Positions 8,251 through 17,115 are shown, counted from the stretch's first letter. The stretch is 35,627 bases of DNA from Flavobacteriales bacterium (GCA_020631045.1 JAHDHZ010000027.1:1-35627), one strand, 5' to 3'. The notes: a model not told the origin generated them from the letters alone. A program made the numbers and translations.

Positions 8251-9111
8251 GTGCAGATTAATGAGAAAAATCATAGCTGGAAAACTTCAAACGGACATTC
8301 TATTTATGCCAAACTAGTGTTTTCTGAGCATCCACCCAAAGCCATTATAGGTATGGTTCATGGTATGGGCGGACATTTTGATCGTTATACCGAGTTGATT
8401 GAACAATTTATTGAGCGCGGATTTTGGGTATTTGGATTTGATCAGTTAGGACACGGAAGAAGTACAGGAAGAAGAGGAGACACTCCATCACACAAACTTT
8501 TAGTTGAGAATATCGCTAAAATGGTAGAGCAAATGAAAGAAATAGCTCCAAACACAAAGACTGTTCTGTTTGGGCATAGCATGGGTGGAAATGTTTTGAT
8601 GAATTATTTGTTAAACGAAGAAAAAAATGTTGACGCAGCTATTCTCTCTGCTCCTTGGATCAAGCTTGTAAACGGTCCAGCTTCTTTGACATTGAGGTTT
8701 GCGAGATTTGTAGCCAGAATCTATCCACAATATCTTTATACAATCGTGTCCAGAACAAATTCTTTGAGTAGAGACAAAGAGTTTTTAGAGAATTATTTAC
8801 TTGATCGATGGTGCCATAGTTCGATTTCAATACGTTTTTACTTGTTTATGAGAATGGCTGGCAGACGTATTATAAAAAATGCAAATGCTTTGAGAACCCC
8901 AATGTTTTTGTATCATGGAACTGGTGATAAAATTACTTCGTATAAAGCTTCTAAAGAGTTTTACGATCAGTTAGAAAACAAAGAGTTGGTTCAATTTAAA
9001 TTGCTTGATGGGGTATATCATGAACCACATAACGATATCGGAAAACAACAGCTATTTATAGAGATTGTGAATTTTATTCAAGTGAAACTTCAATTAGATT
9101 TAATTGCATGA
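8251..9111 (+). CDS. Alpha/beta hydrolase, monoacylglycerol-lipase-like (Hydrolase_4/S33)
   Basis: The 286-residue protein matches the serine hydrolase family that includes monoacylglycerol lipase and lysophospholipases. The oxyanion motif HGMGG begins at residue 37, FDQLGHGRS follows near 70-78, the nucleophile elbow GHSMGG has Ser110, and the triad is completed by Asp226 (HGTGDKITS) and His257 (GVYHEPHND). There is no signal peptide, so it is cytoplasmic and likely acts on monoacylglycerol or lysolipid. The start is a GTG; no in-frame ATG is nearby. The stop overlaps the msrB start by 4 bases. Upstream, TATATTTA 6 bases before the GTG resembles a -7 box. Confidence 0.9.
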   Translation: MQINEKNHSWKTSNGHSIYAKLVFSEHPPKAIIGMVHGMGGHFDRYTELIEQFIERGFWVFGFDQLGHGRSTGRRGDTPSHKLLVENIAKMVEQMKEIAPNTKTVLFGHSMGGNVLMNYLLNEEKNVDAAILSAPWIKLVNGPASLTLRFARFVARIYPQYLYTIVSRTNSLSRDKEFLENYLLDRWCHSSISIRFYLFMRMAGRRIIKNANALRTPMFLYHGTGDKITSYKASKEFYDQLENKELVQFKLLDGVYHEPHNDIGKQQLFIEIVNFIQVKLQLDLIA

Positions 9112-9563
9112 AAGTTTACATGACCATTTTATCAATGTGTAGTTTTTTTCTTGCCTGCACTCAAAATTCAGAGAATATGTCAACAAAAGATAATGCCTAC
9201 TGGAAAGAAAATCTTTCTTCTGAAGCTTACAGAGTTCTTAGAGAAAAAGGCACAGAAATGGCTTTTACCGGAAAGTATTATCACTTTGATAAAAAGGGTA
9301 TTTATTGTTGCGCGGGATGCAATCAGCCACTTTTTGATTCTAAGCATAAGTATGATTCTGGTTCTGGCTGGCCAAGTTTTTACCAGTCAATCAATTCAAA
9401 TGCCATAAAAAGAGTACAAGATGCCTCCCATGGAATGAATCGTATTGAAATTGTTTGTAGTAATTGTAACGGCCATTTAGGTCACGTATTTAATGATGGA
9501 CCTAAGCCCACAGGGGAGCGTCATTGTGTTAATTCGATTTCTTTAAAATTTGAAGATCAATGA
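9108..9563 (+). CDS. msrB: Peptide-methionine (R)-S-oxide reductase MsrB, lipoprotein form
   Basis: MsrB reduces the R form of methionine sulfoxide in proteins. This one has 151 residues. Two zinc-binding CxxC pairs (CAGC and CSNC) are present, together with SGSGWPSF, GHLGHVFNDGP and the catalytic Cys140 in RHCVNSISLKF. The N-terminus carries a lipoprotein signal (ILSMCSFFLAC), so the enzyme should be exported and membrane-anchored rather than cytoplasmic, repairing oxidised envelope proteins (inference). It is translationally coupled to the alpha/beta hydrolase gene and ends 5 bases before the convergent nuclease gene, with no terminator between. Confidence 0.95.
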   Translation: MKVYMTILSMCSFFLACTQNSENMSTKDNAYWKENLSSEAYRVLREKGTEMAFTGKYYHFDKKGIYCCAGCNQPLFDSKHKYDSGSGWPSFYQSINSNAIKRVQDASHGMNRIEIVCSNCNGHLGHVFNDGPKPTGERHCVNSISLKFEDQ

Positions 9564-9568
9564 CAAAG

Positions 9569-12268
9569 CTAGTTGCAGAAATTACAATATTTTGAGTCTT
9601 TATTGTGCTCAAAACTAGCTGTATTGTAAATACTTTGAATGCTTTGAATAAGTGCAGTTTTAAATTCTTTTAGCTGATCAATTGTGATCATATTTTCTGA
9701 ATCAATACTTAATGATTGCAGGTGTTTGTGAGGTTCTTTAAGGTGAAAAATGTTTAGTGAGGGGCTGTTCCCACCTTCTTTATAAGTAAGTAGTGCGTAA
9801 AAAAGTAGTTGAATTGCATAGTTGTTTTTTTGTTCAAATATCTGCTCAATAGATTTTGTCTTTAACAATCGAGATTCAAAATGTCCTGTTTTATAATCAA
9901 CAATTTTTATGGTTGACCCATTTTGTTCAATTCGGTCAATGATGCCTTTAATGATGAAGTTTGCATCAATTTTTCGATGTGCTTTTTCTTCGAGTGCCAA
10001 TAGTTTGAAGGGCGTGTTTTTTGATTTTTTTAAATCTTGTTTAACTGCTGATAAAATAGTTTTTTTTGCCAAGTTGTATTGAATCAAAAAATGACCATCT
10101 TGCATAGAGAAATGCTGAAAACTTTCTTTAAACGCTTTTAGAAGCTCTTGATCTATGTTTTTATTGATGTTATCAAATACCCTTTTGTCAAAAGGTCTGT
10201 TTAGAAAAGGTTTGTAAAGATTAAATAATGCCTCATGAATAACATTTCCGATGGCTTTGCTAGAAACCTGCTCTTCAATTTCATTTTCTGACCGAATGTT
10301 GAGCACATATTTGTAATAAAAATCTAAGGGGCAATTTAAAAAACAAGTAATTGCAGAAGCAGAAAACCCTTCTTTGAATACCTCTGATAGTTTTTGCTTA
10401 ATCTCGTCAGAATTCTCAATGCTTTGTGGCTGTATAGGCTTGAGTGTTTCATTGGTTTGTAATAACTTAAATTCAATATTTACCTCTGTGTCTTTAAGTT
10501 CTTCTTTGAGCTGGTGAATAAACCTTGAAGGTTCTGCGCTGCCAAGACTGTCAAAAGTATTGTTGTTTAAAAACAAAATTTTAATGTGTTTTGCACGCTG
10601 AATAAGCCTGAAGAAATGATAAGAAAAAATAGCTTCTTTTTCTTTGTAGGTAGGCAGATGAAAGTATTTCTTTATTTCGTATGGAATAAACGAAACATCA
10701 GATTTAAATTTAGGAAAGACTCCTTCATTGGCATTGATGAGTGTTACAGATTCAAAGTCTAAGAGCCGTGTTTCTAAAATGCCCATGATTTGAAGCTCTC
10801 CAATGGCATCTCCAATAAGATCAATTTTATGCTCTGAGCTGTAAGTTTTAAAAAGCAATTCTAAAAGTGAGGGTTTGTTTAAAAAACTGTATTCAGATGT
10901 TAAGTGAGTAATGTTTTTAAAAAGCTTTTGAATATGGAAGTTTTGTTCTTTGTAAATAGCATGATTTAGATTTTGATCTAGATTGTGAACAATCTCAAGC
11001 AATGCTTTAAGATAATCTTCAATGTCATATTTTAATGGTTGAACAAGATGTGTGACAACCGCATTTTCAGATTGTGTTATTTGCTTGATTTGTTCGCTAT
11101 CTAAATATAAATAATGCAGGCTTTTTAATTTTTTCAATACCTCAGAAGTGCTTTGGTTTTGAATTAGGTTAAAGGTTTTAAAGATGCTTATAAGGTGTTT
11201 TATATGAAACCGTTTATGCTTGGCATAAAAAAGCTGATTGGTAATGATTTCTTGATAAAAACTAAAGATTAAGCTGTTTTTTAAGCTTAATCCTAAAGAC
11301 ACATTTACTTGTTCTACATCATCACGCATTTCATTGAGTATGACAGGCAAGTGATCTTCGTTGGCCAGTACCAAGACATTAGATTTATCTTTCTTAGAAT
11401 AACTGCTCCAAACATACCTGACCAACTCTCTTTCATTGTTGGCACTCACTAATTCAATGTGTTTTTTAGATTGAAAATAGTTATGTGTTTGCTTGTTTGT
11501 TTGCACCCAGCTTTTTTCTTTTAAATATTTTCTCAGAAAAAAGCCGGCATAATGATTCTTATTGTTAACATATGAGTAATCAAAATCAAAAATCAGCTCG
11601 GCGTTATATTTTTTAATGAGAAGGTCAATAATTTTCTCTTCTGCTTTGGTTAAGGCATTGAATCCTGCGAAATATATTTTTTTAAACTCAGCGAGTTGTT
11701 TGTTTACTTTTTCAGAGCCTTCTTTTAAGGCGAGATATAAGTGTTTAAATAGCTGCCCTCTGTAGGTGTAAGGCTTGTCTTTTAAAAAGTCTTGAAGTAA
11801 GTTATAATAAGATTCAAATTTTGACCAAAAAATAAGATAGTTTTTTTGAATTTCAGTTTGCTCTTCAAGACTCCATTGTTGCATTTTAAAGTAGTTTTTA
11901 CAATAGTTGAAGAAATCTTGAGTATCAATGAGTTGTCCGTCTAAATCACTGAAGTCTGAAATTAAAGTTGGTGCCCAGTTTAAAAAATTTTGAAAGTCTT
12001 CTTCTTTTGTATTGACTTTTTGATATACTGAGTAGAATTTAAAGAGAAATTCTGTTGAAGGAAGAATTTCTGTTTTTAAAAGCAGGGTGGCAAATTCTTC
12101 AATGCTTTTAAATGATGGTAAAATACAAGCCCCTTTGAGTGTTTGTTTTAAATGTTGAGTAATGTAAAGGCTGCTTCGCTTAGAAGGAGTAAGTACTAAA
12201 GTATTTTCTAAGTCATTTGAATGTTCTAGTAACTGCTGGCAAATATGTTCAATGAAACTTTTGCTCAA
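9569..12268 (-). CDS. AddB-like PD-(D/E)XK exonuclease
   Basis: This 899-residue protein resembles the AddB subunit of AddAB/RecBCD-type double-strand-break resection enzymes. The N-terminal part is helicase-like but has no Walker A lysine loop (LVLTPSKRSS takes its place), as in Bacteroidetes AddB homologues. The C-terminal nuclease domain shows FSASAITCFLNCPLDFYYKY, then GNVIHEALF (motif His), IIDRIEQNG, IKIVDYKTG (catalytic D and K) and the YAIQLLFYALL helix. The protein ends YCNFCN, which fits part of the AddB Fe-S cysteine set. The start appears to be a TTG at 12268, overlapping the TPR gene stop by 4 bases. The usual partner, a UvrD-type AddA helicase, is not in the window. Confidence 0.85.
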   Translation of the reverse strand: MSKSFIEHICQQLLEHSNDLENTLVLTPSKRSSLYITQHLKQTLKGACILPSFKSIEEFATLLLKTEILPSTEFLFKFYSVYQKVNTKEEDFQNFLNWAPTLISDFSDLDGQLIDTQDFFNYCKNYFKMQQWSLEEQTEIQKNYLIFWSKFESYYNLLQDFLKDKPYTYRGQLFKHLYLALKEGSEKVNKQLAEFKKIYFAGFNALTKAEEKIIDLLIKKYNAELIFDFDYSYVNNKNHYAGFFLRKYLKEKSWVQTNKQTHNYFQSKKHIELVSANNERELVRYVWSSYSKKDKSNVLVLANEDHLPVILNEMRDDVEQVNVSLGLSLKNSLIFSFYQEIITNQLFYAKHKRFHIKHLISIFKTFNLIQNQSTSEVLKKLKSLHYLYLDSEQIKQITQSENAVVTHLVQPLKYDIEDYLKALLEIVHNLDQNLNHAIYKEQNFHIQKLFKNITHLTSEYSFLNKPSLLELLFKTYSSEHKIDLIGDAIGELQIMGILETRLLDFESVTLINANEGVFPKFKSDVSFIPYEIKKYFHLPTYKEKEAIFSYHFFRLIQRAKHIKILFLNNNTFDSLGSAEPSRFIHQLKEELKDTEVNIEFKLLQTNETLKPIQPQSIENSDEIKQKLSEVFKEGFSASAITCFLNCPLDFYYKYVLNIRSENEIEEQVSSKAIGNVIHEALFNLYKPFLNRPFDKRVFDNINKNIDQELLKAFKESFQHFSMQDGHFLIQYNLAKKTILSAVKQDLKKSKNTPFKLLALEEKAHRKIDANFIIKGIIDRIEQNGSTIKIVDYKTGHFESRLLKTKSIEQIFEQKNNYAIQLLFYALLTYKEGGNSPSLNIFHLKEPHKHLQSLSIDSENMITIDQLKEFKTALIQSIQSIYNTASFEHNKDSKYCNFCN

Positions 12269-12762
12269 AATATTTTTTTTATGAATTCTATAAATTCATT
12301 GAACGTAGATTTTTTTGTAAATACTTGTTTGATGATTGATAAGTAAGAATTACTTTGAACATCTTGTTTGATGTAATTGGGTTTAAGCTTAGTACCCATT
12401 ACGTGCTTATGTTCTTGTTTTTGGTCGAGTAGTAATAAGTTATTTTTTGATATTTCATCTTCAGGGTCAAGCTCAATGGCTTTTTGATAGTTTTTTTTAG
12501 CTAGATCAAATTTTTTATTGTGAGTTTGAACGTAGGCTAGACAAGAATATCGAAAAGGATTTTCTGGCTCTTTTAGCGTGAGCTTTTTCAATACCTTTTC
12601 ACTCAATACGCTCTGATTAAGATGTAAAAGTGAAAGTGCTTTTAGATAGAGTACATCAATTTGCTCTTGCTCTATTTGCTCAAGTTCATTAATGATTTTG
12701 AGTGTTTTGGCATAATTTTTTTGATCGTATGCCTTTGAGGCACTTTTGAAAGAAGTATTCAA
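12265..12762 (-). CDS. Tetratricopeptide repeat (TPR) protein
   Basis: The frame contains TPR helices in the region KSASKAYDQKNYAKTLKIIN and again in FDLAKKNYQKAIELDPED, the latter a textbook TPR. The start is uncertain. The frame stays open to an ATG at 12927, but that would run 126 bases antisense through the lipoprotein signal of the M2 peptidase gene and give a non-TPR N-terminus. I prefer the TTG at 12762, giving about 165 residues; no ATG lies between. The stop overlaps the start of the AddB-like nuclease gene, so the two are probably expressed together. Function is unknown, presumably protein-protein interaction. Confidence 0.65.
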   Translation of the reverse strand: MNTSFKSASKAYDQKNYAKTLKIINELEQIEQEQIDVLYLKALSLLHLNQSVLSEKVLKKLTLKEPENPFRYSCLAYVQTHNKKFDLAKKNYQKAIELDPEDEISKNNLLLLDQKQEHKHVMGTKLKPNYIKQDVQSNSYLSIIKQVFTKKSTFNEFIEFIKKIF

Positions 12763-12766
12763 TACG

Positions 12767-12790
12767 TTACATTTGAAATCTGAAATGTAA
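12767..12790. promoter_or_regulatory. 24-bp interrupted palindrome between divergent genes
   Basis: Two perfect 8-base arms, TTACATTT and AAATGTAA, flank an 8-base centre. The site fills most of the short gap between the TPR gene (start about 12762, minus strand) and the M2 peptidase gene (start 12802, plus strand). The spacing suits a dimeric regulator acting on both promoters, but the AT-rich arms could also arise by chance. Confidence 0.35.
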
Positions 12791-12801
12791 AAATAACCAT
12801 C

Positions 12802-14616
12802 ATGTACCAAAATTGTACTCTTTTCATTGCCTTTATTTTCGCTCTGGTTACTTCTTGTAATTTGAGCCAACCACAGCAAACTAAAATTCAAACTAAGGCA
12901 GATCTTTTTTTGAATGAATACAACCAAACTTTTCAGAAATTGCTGATAGAAGCTGCTGAGGCTGAATGGACGTTAAATACCAGAATTATAGAAGGTGACA
13001 CAGTAACAGATAAGCTGGCTCAACAAGCTCAAGAAAAAATGGCGTTATTCAATGGTAGTGAATTCAACATAAAGACAGCCCAAGAGTTTTTAAAACAAAA
13101 AGATTTTTTGACTGAAACTCAAGTAAGACAGCTTGAATCAATTATTTACGCCGCTGCATCAAGTCCTGCTATAGTCATAGACAAAGTGAAAGGAAATATT
13201 AAGTTAGGAACAGCCCAAACTCAAAAATTATTTGGCTTTAAATATGTGCTGGATGGACAAGAATTAAGCACCAATCAAATAGATAGCATTCTGAGAACCT
13301 CAAAAAAATTGGATGAGCGAGAAAAAGTTTGGGCTTCAAGTAAAGAGGTTGGAAAGTCTTTAAAGCAAGGCGTAATTGATCAGAAAGCTTTGCGCAATCA
13401 AATTGTACAGAGTTTAGACTATAAGAACTATTTTGAGTTTCAGGTTTCAGATTATGGGATGAATGCACAACAGATGTTAGAGATGAATAAAAAACTTATC
13501 AATGATATTTGGCCATTGTATCGTGAATTGCACACTTGGGCTAGGTATCACTTGGCACAGCAGTATAACCAACCTGTACCTGACATGATTCCTGCACACT
13601 GGTTGCCCAATAGATGGGGCCAAGATTGGACAGGTTTGGTTGAAGTAGAGGGCTTAGATTTAGATGAGGTATTAAAGGAAAAGTCAGCTGAATGGATTGT
13701 GCGTCAAGCCGAAGACTTTTATGTGAGTATCGGGTTTGAGGCTCTGCCTCAATCGTTTTATGAAAAATCAAGTTTGTATCCATTGCCTAAAGAAGCAAAT
13801 TATAAGAAGAACAACCATGCTTCTGCATGGCACATGGATAACGATCAAGATGTTCGTTCACTGATGAGCGTAGAGCCGAATACAGAATGGTGGGAGACTA
13901 CTTTACATGAGCTAGGGCATATTTATTATTATTTGACTTATTCTAATGAAGATGTTCCGATTATTTTAAGAGGTGGAGCCAATAGAGCCTATCATGAAGC
14001 AATGGGTAGCTTACTAGGCTTGGCATCCTTACAAAAGCCATTTTTACAGTCTTACGGATTAATATCAGAGAATTTACAATTAAATGACACCTTGATTCTC
14101 TTAAAAGAAGCGATGAATTATGTTGTGCTTATTCCTTGGGCCTCTGGTGTTATGACGCATTACGAACATGATTTATACTCAGATGGCATAACCAATGATC
14201 AATTAAATTCAAAATGGTGGTATTACAAAGAATTGTATCAAGGCATTACGCCACCCGAAAAACGATCAGAGGCTTACTGTGATGCGGCAAGTAAAACACA
14301 CATTGTAAATGATCCTGCGCAATATTACGATTATGCACTTTCTTATGTATTATTGTTTCAGTTTCATGAGCACATTGCTAACAATATTTTAAAACAAGAT
14401 GTACATCAAACAAATTATTATGGAAATACTCAAGTGGGAGATTTTTTAAAAGCCTTGATGTATGATGGCGCTAACGTAGATTGGCCAAATCATTTAAAAG
14501 AGCACTTAGGATCTCAAATAAGTGCAAAGCCTATGTTAGACTATTTTGAGCCTTTGATGCATTATTTGAAAAAAGTCAATAAAGGAAGGGTGTATACCTT
14601 AACAGAACAGCTTTAA
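12802..14616 (+). CDS. M2 family (ACE-like) dipeptidyl carboxypeptidase, lipoprotein
   Basis: The 604-residue protein begins with a lipoprotein signal (LFIAFIFALVTSC, Cys18), so it is membrane-anchored on the outside of the cytoplasmic membrane. The gluzincin zinc motif HELGH is at residues 369-373 and the third ligand is Glu399 in AYHEAMGSLLGLAS. This arrangement and the surrounding sequence match peptidase family M2, which includes angiotensin-converting enzyme and bacterial homologues that release C-terminal dipeptides. The whole length (about 600) agrees with a single-domain M2 enzyme. Other parts typical of the family are HTWARYHLAQQY and VNDPAQYYDYALSYVLLFQF near the C-terminus. It stands alone and converges on the surE operon. 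Confidence 0.88.
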   Translation: MYQNCTLFIAFIFALVTSCNLSQPQQTKIQTKADLFLNEYNQTFQKLLIEAAEAEWTLNTRIIEGDTVTDKLAQQAQEKMALFNGSEFNIKTAQEFLKQKDFLTETQVRQLESIIYAAASSPAIVIDKVKGNIKLGTAQTQKLFGFKYVLDGQELSTNQIDSILRTSKKLDEREKVWASSKEVGKSLKQGVIDQKALRNQIVQSLDYKNYFEFQVSDYGMNAQQMLEMNKKLINDIWPLYRELHTWARYHLAQQYNQPVPDMIPAHWLPNRWGQDWTGLVEVEGLDLDEVLKEKSAEWIVRQAEDFYVSIGFEALPQSFYEKSSLYPLPKEANYKKNNHASAWHMDNDQDVRSLMSVEPNTEWWETTLHELGHIYYYLTYSNEDVPIILRGGANRAYHEAMGSLLGLASLQKPFLQSYGLISENLQLNDTLILLKEAMNYVVLIPWASGVMTHYEHDLYSDGITNDQLNSKWWYYKELYQGITPPEKRSEAYCDAASKTHIVNDPAQYYDYALSYVLLFQFHEHIANNILKQDVHQTNYYGNTQVGDFLKALMYDGANVDWPNHLKEHLGSQISAKPMLDYFEPLMHYLKKVNKGRVYTLTEQL

Positions 14617-14622
14617 TGACGT

Positions 14623-14919
14623 TTATGGCTTTTGAAGTTTAATCCACAACAAAAAAGGAATATAAAAAACACAGGAGAGTAAAATGCCTCTTGCTAGTTT
14701 TAAACTGTTTATTTTTAGGGCTAAAAAAAAGAGCAGGCCATTAAAAAGCAAACTCATTGACAAGATGATTCCATGATACTGAGTATTAATTAAGAACAAC
14801 TCAAAGTATCTTTCAGGACTGTATCTTGTAAAATGCATTAAATAGTAGATCCAAAACCCAAAGAAAGGACCAATAAGACCAAATGCAAAGCCTGTCAGTA
14901 TTCTTTGATCAAATATCAT
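14623..14919 (-). CDS. Small membrane protein of unknown function
   Basis: The 98-residue protein has three hydrophobic segments: residues 8-28 (GFAFGLIGPFFGFWIYYL), about 47-67 (GIILSMSLLFNGLLFFLAL), and about 78-94 (GILLSCVFYIPFLLWI). There is no signal or known domain. Its start overlaps the end of surE by 11 bases, so it is translated from the same mRNA. Whether it works with SurE is unknown. Confidence 0.75.
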   Translation of the reverse strand: MIFDQRILTGFAFGLIGPFFGFWIYYLMHFTRYSPERYFELFLINTQYHGIILSMSLLFNGLLFFLALKINSLKLARGILLSCVFYIPFLLWIKLQKP

Positions 14920-15679
14920 AGTTTTCTAATGCTTTGAGAGCTTTGTAGTTGGTCAAATCATATTGAATGGGAACAACTGAAGCAAATCCTTGCTCTAGGG
15001 CAAATAAGTCTGTGCCTTGTATTTTATCTTGTGTGTCAAAAGATCCGGTAAGCCAATAATAAGCTTGATTGCTGCCATCAAAGCGCTTTTCAAGTTGTTC
15101 TACCCAATCACCATTTGCTTGTCTGCACCATTTGATGCCTTTGATTTCACTGGCCTTTATGTTCGGAATGTTTACATTGTATGCTATGTGCGAAGGCAAT
15201 GAGTGTTTATTTTTGAGTAAAAATTGAACAACATCTTTAACAATTTGTTCGCACATGCTAAATTCTGCCTGAGGGTCATGGTTTAACAGTGAAAATCCAA
15301 CCGATGCGATGCCCTCCATAGATCCTTCAATCGCGGCTCCCATTGTGCCGGAGTAGTTGACGTTTACAGAGGCATTTGAACCATGGTTGATGCCGCTTAA
15401 AATAAGATCAGGTTTTTCTTCAAGAATTTCATGAATGGCAATTTTTACACAATCAGTTGGCGTGCCAGAGCAGCTGAAAGCTTGTTTTGCTCCGTCAAAA
15501 CTTGTTTTATGAACTCTTAATGGATCGGCAATGGTGATGGCCATAGACTGCCCTGATTGTGCTTTAGAGGGTGCTACAACAACAATGTTGGCGAGCTCTT
15601 TTAGAAAAGAAACTAGGTTATAAATGCCTTTGGCTTGAATGCCATCATCGTTGGTGATTAAGATAGTTGGTTTGTTCAA
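14909..15679 (-). CDS. surE: 5'/3'-nucleotidase SurE
   Basis: SurE is a metal-dependent phosphatase that removes 5' or 3' phosphates from nucleotides and may also act on short polyphosphate. The 256-residue protein has the family N-terminus ILITNDDGI with metal ligands Asp11 and Asp12, the PSKAQSGQSMAIT loop with the metal-binding Ser, and LILSGINHGSNASVNVNYSG. The start codon is a TTG at 15679; the residues after it (MNKPTILITNDDGI) fit the usual SurE N-terminus, so this start is likely right. It overlaps the small membrane protein gene downstream and is divergent from recF. Confidence 0.95.
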   Translation of the reverse strand: MNKPTILITNDDGIQAKGIYNLVSFLKELANIVVVAPSKAQSGQSMAITIADPLRVHKTSFDGAKQAFSCSGTPTDCVKIAIHEILEEKPDLILSGINHGSNASVNVNYSGTMGAAIEGSMEGIASVGFSLLNHDPQAEFSMCEQIVKDVVQFLLKNKHSLPSHIAYNVNIPNIKASEIKGIKWCRQANGDWVEQLEKRFDGSNQAYYWLTGSFDTQDKIQGTDLFALEQGFASVVPIQYDLTNYKALKALENYDI

Positions 15680-15712
15680 AGTATTTTTTTAGAGTTCTTA
15701 TTCAAAACTACT

Positions 15713-15720
15713 TATTTTTG
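15713..15720 (+). promoter_or_regulatory. -7 promoter box of recF
   Basis: TATTTTTG matches TAnnTTTG exactly and lies 4 bases before the recF ATG at 15725. Transcription would begin on or next to the start codon. No good -33 TTG is visible at the right distance. Confidence 0.5.
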
Positions 15721-15724
15721 TTGA

Positions 15725-16825
15725 ATGCAGATTTGCTCATTGACGCTATTTCAGTTTAAGAACTTTGAAGAGTTGCACATCAAACTCAGTTCAAAGATCA
15801 ACTACTTTTATGGTAACAATGGAGCAGGAAAGACAAATATCTTAGATGCGCTGTATTACTTGTCGTTTTGCAAGAGTTTTTTTTCTAATTCAGATCGGTA
15901 TACCCCCAAGAATGATTTAAACGGACAGTTCTTAATCAAGGGCAGTTACCAATTTTTAGAAGAACAAGAAGATGTTTACGAGTGTTCATATAAAAATGAG
16001 CGCAAGATTTTTAAAAAAAACGATTTGAAATATGCTAAGTTTTCTGATCATATTGGGCAAGTTCCTTTGGTGTTTGTCTCGCCCTCTGATCATAAATTAC
16101 TTGATGGATCTTCAGATGTAAGAAGAAGACTCTTTGATCAAATTATTAGTCAGACAAATAAAACATACCTTGATGATTTAATTGCTTACAACAGACTTTT
16201 AGCTCAGCGCAATAAGATTTTAAAACAAGCTTTTGAACAGCGCAATTTTGATCAAATGCTTACTGAGATTATTGATGGGCAACTGGCTGAAAGAGCGTTT
16301 AAAATTAAAAAGATAAGAACTGATTTTACAGCTGATTTTAATGCTTCACTTCAGAAATTTTATGCTGTTATTGCCTCTGATCAAGAACACGTTAGACTGA
16401 CTTATGATTCTGAGGTAAGCGATACTTTTTTAAATGATTTAAAAGCTCAATTTAAGATAGATTGTATGAAGGGCAGCTCAAGTATTGGAGTACATAGAGA
16501 TGACTATTCTATGCAAATTAATCAACAGGGTTTGAAGTATTTCGGATCACAAGGGCAACAAAAATCATTTCTAATCGCCTTGAGATTTGCACAAGTAGAT
16601 TATTTGATTCAAAAAACAGAAAAAAATCCCATCATCTTACTTGATGACGTTTTTGATAAGCTCGATCAAACAAGAGTTGCCAAGGTATTTGATGTTGTAA
16701 ATTCTAAGTTTGATTCACAGGTGTTTATCACCAGTACAGATGCCGAGTTAATGAAGAAAACATTTATCAACAATAAAGAGATCAAATTTTTTGAGGTAAA
16801 TCAAGGAAAAGTCACTGAATCATGA
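15725..16825 (+). CDS. recF: DNA replication and repair protein RecF
   Basis: RecF is an SMC-like ATPase that, with RecO and RecR, loads RecA onto gapped DNA. The 366-residue length is normal. Walker A is GNNGAGKT at residues 30-37. Other family parts are PLVFVSPSDHKLLDGSSDVR, the IGVHRDD segment, the ABC-type signature region GSQGQQKSFLIALRFAQ, and Walker B in PIILLDDVFDKLD. The stop overlaps the DUF721 gene by 4 bases (ATGA), forming a two-gene operon. No dnaN or dnaA is near. Confidence 0.97.
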   Translation: MQICSLTLFQFKNFEELHIKLSSKINYFYGNNGAGKTNILDALYYLSFCKSFFSNSDRYTPKNDLNGQFLIKGSYQFLEEQEDVYECSYKNERKIFKKNDLKYAKFSDHIGQVPLVFVSPSDHKLLDGSSDVRRRLFDQIISQTNKTYLDDLIAYNRLLAQRNKILKQAFEQRNFDQMLTEIIDGQLAERAFKIKKIRTDFTADFNASLQKFYAVIASDQEHVRLTYDSEVSDTFLNDLKAQFKIDCMKGSSSIGVHRDDYSMQINQQGLKYFGSQGQQKSFLIALRFAQVDYLIQKTEKNPIILLDDVFDKLDQTRVAKVFDVVNSKFDSQVFITSTDAELMKKTFINNKEIKFFEVNQGKVTES

Positions 16826-17115
16826 GAAAAGAAAATCAACAAAGCCTAAAAAATGTCATTGATCAGGTTTTAAAATCAAATTCGAAGTTGTCTAAGGGTT
16901 TGTTGCGCATGAGAATACTTGATGCTTGGAAAGAAGTGGCAGGAGAGATGATTCAAAAAAAAACACTTGATGTTTACTATGAGAATGCAGTGCTTTTTGT
17001 AAAGCTAGATTCTTCTACTTTAAGAGCTGAATTGATGCATCAAAAACAAGTACTGGTAGAGCGCATAAACCATGTTGTAGAACGTCAAGTAGTGAAAGAG
17101 ATTGTCTTTAAATAG
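16822..17115 (+). CDS. DUF721 / DciA-like protein
   Basis: This 97-residue protein matches the DUF721 family: an N-terminal helix (SLKNVIDQVLKSNSKLSKGL), a WKEVAGEMIQKKT segment, and a C-terminal beta-alpha part LFVKLDSSTLRAELMHQK. DUF721 includes DciA, which helps load the replicative helicase DnaB. It is fused in translation to recF by a 4-base overlap, an arrangement known in many bacteria where the two genes are neighbours. The short form here lacks the extra tail of actinobacterial DciA. Its stop overlaps the convergent TrmH gene tail by 8 bases. Confidence 0.85.
   Translation: MRKENQQSLKNVIDQVLKSNSKLSKGLLRMRILDAWKEVAGEMIQKKTLDVYYENAVLFVKLDSSTLRAELMHQKQVLVERINHVVERQVVKEIVFK

Noticed and set aside
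12763-12927. A longer TPR protein starting at the ATG at 12927.
   Set aside because: It would lie antisense to the lipoprotein signal of the M2 peptidase, and the added residues have no TPR character.
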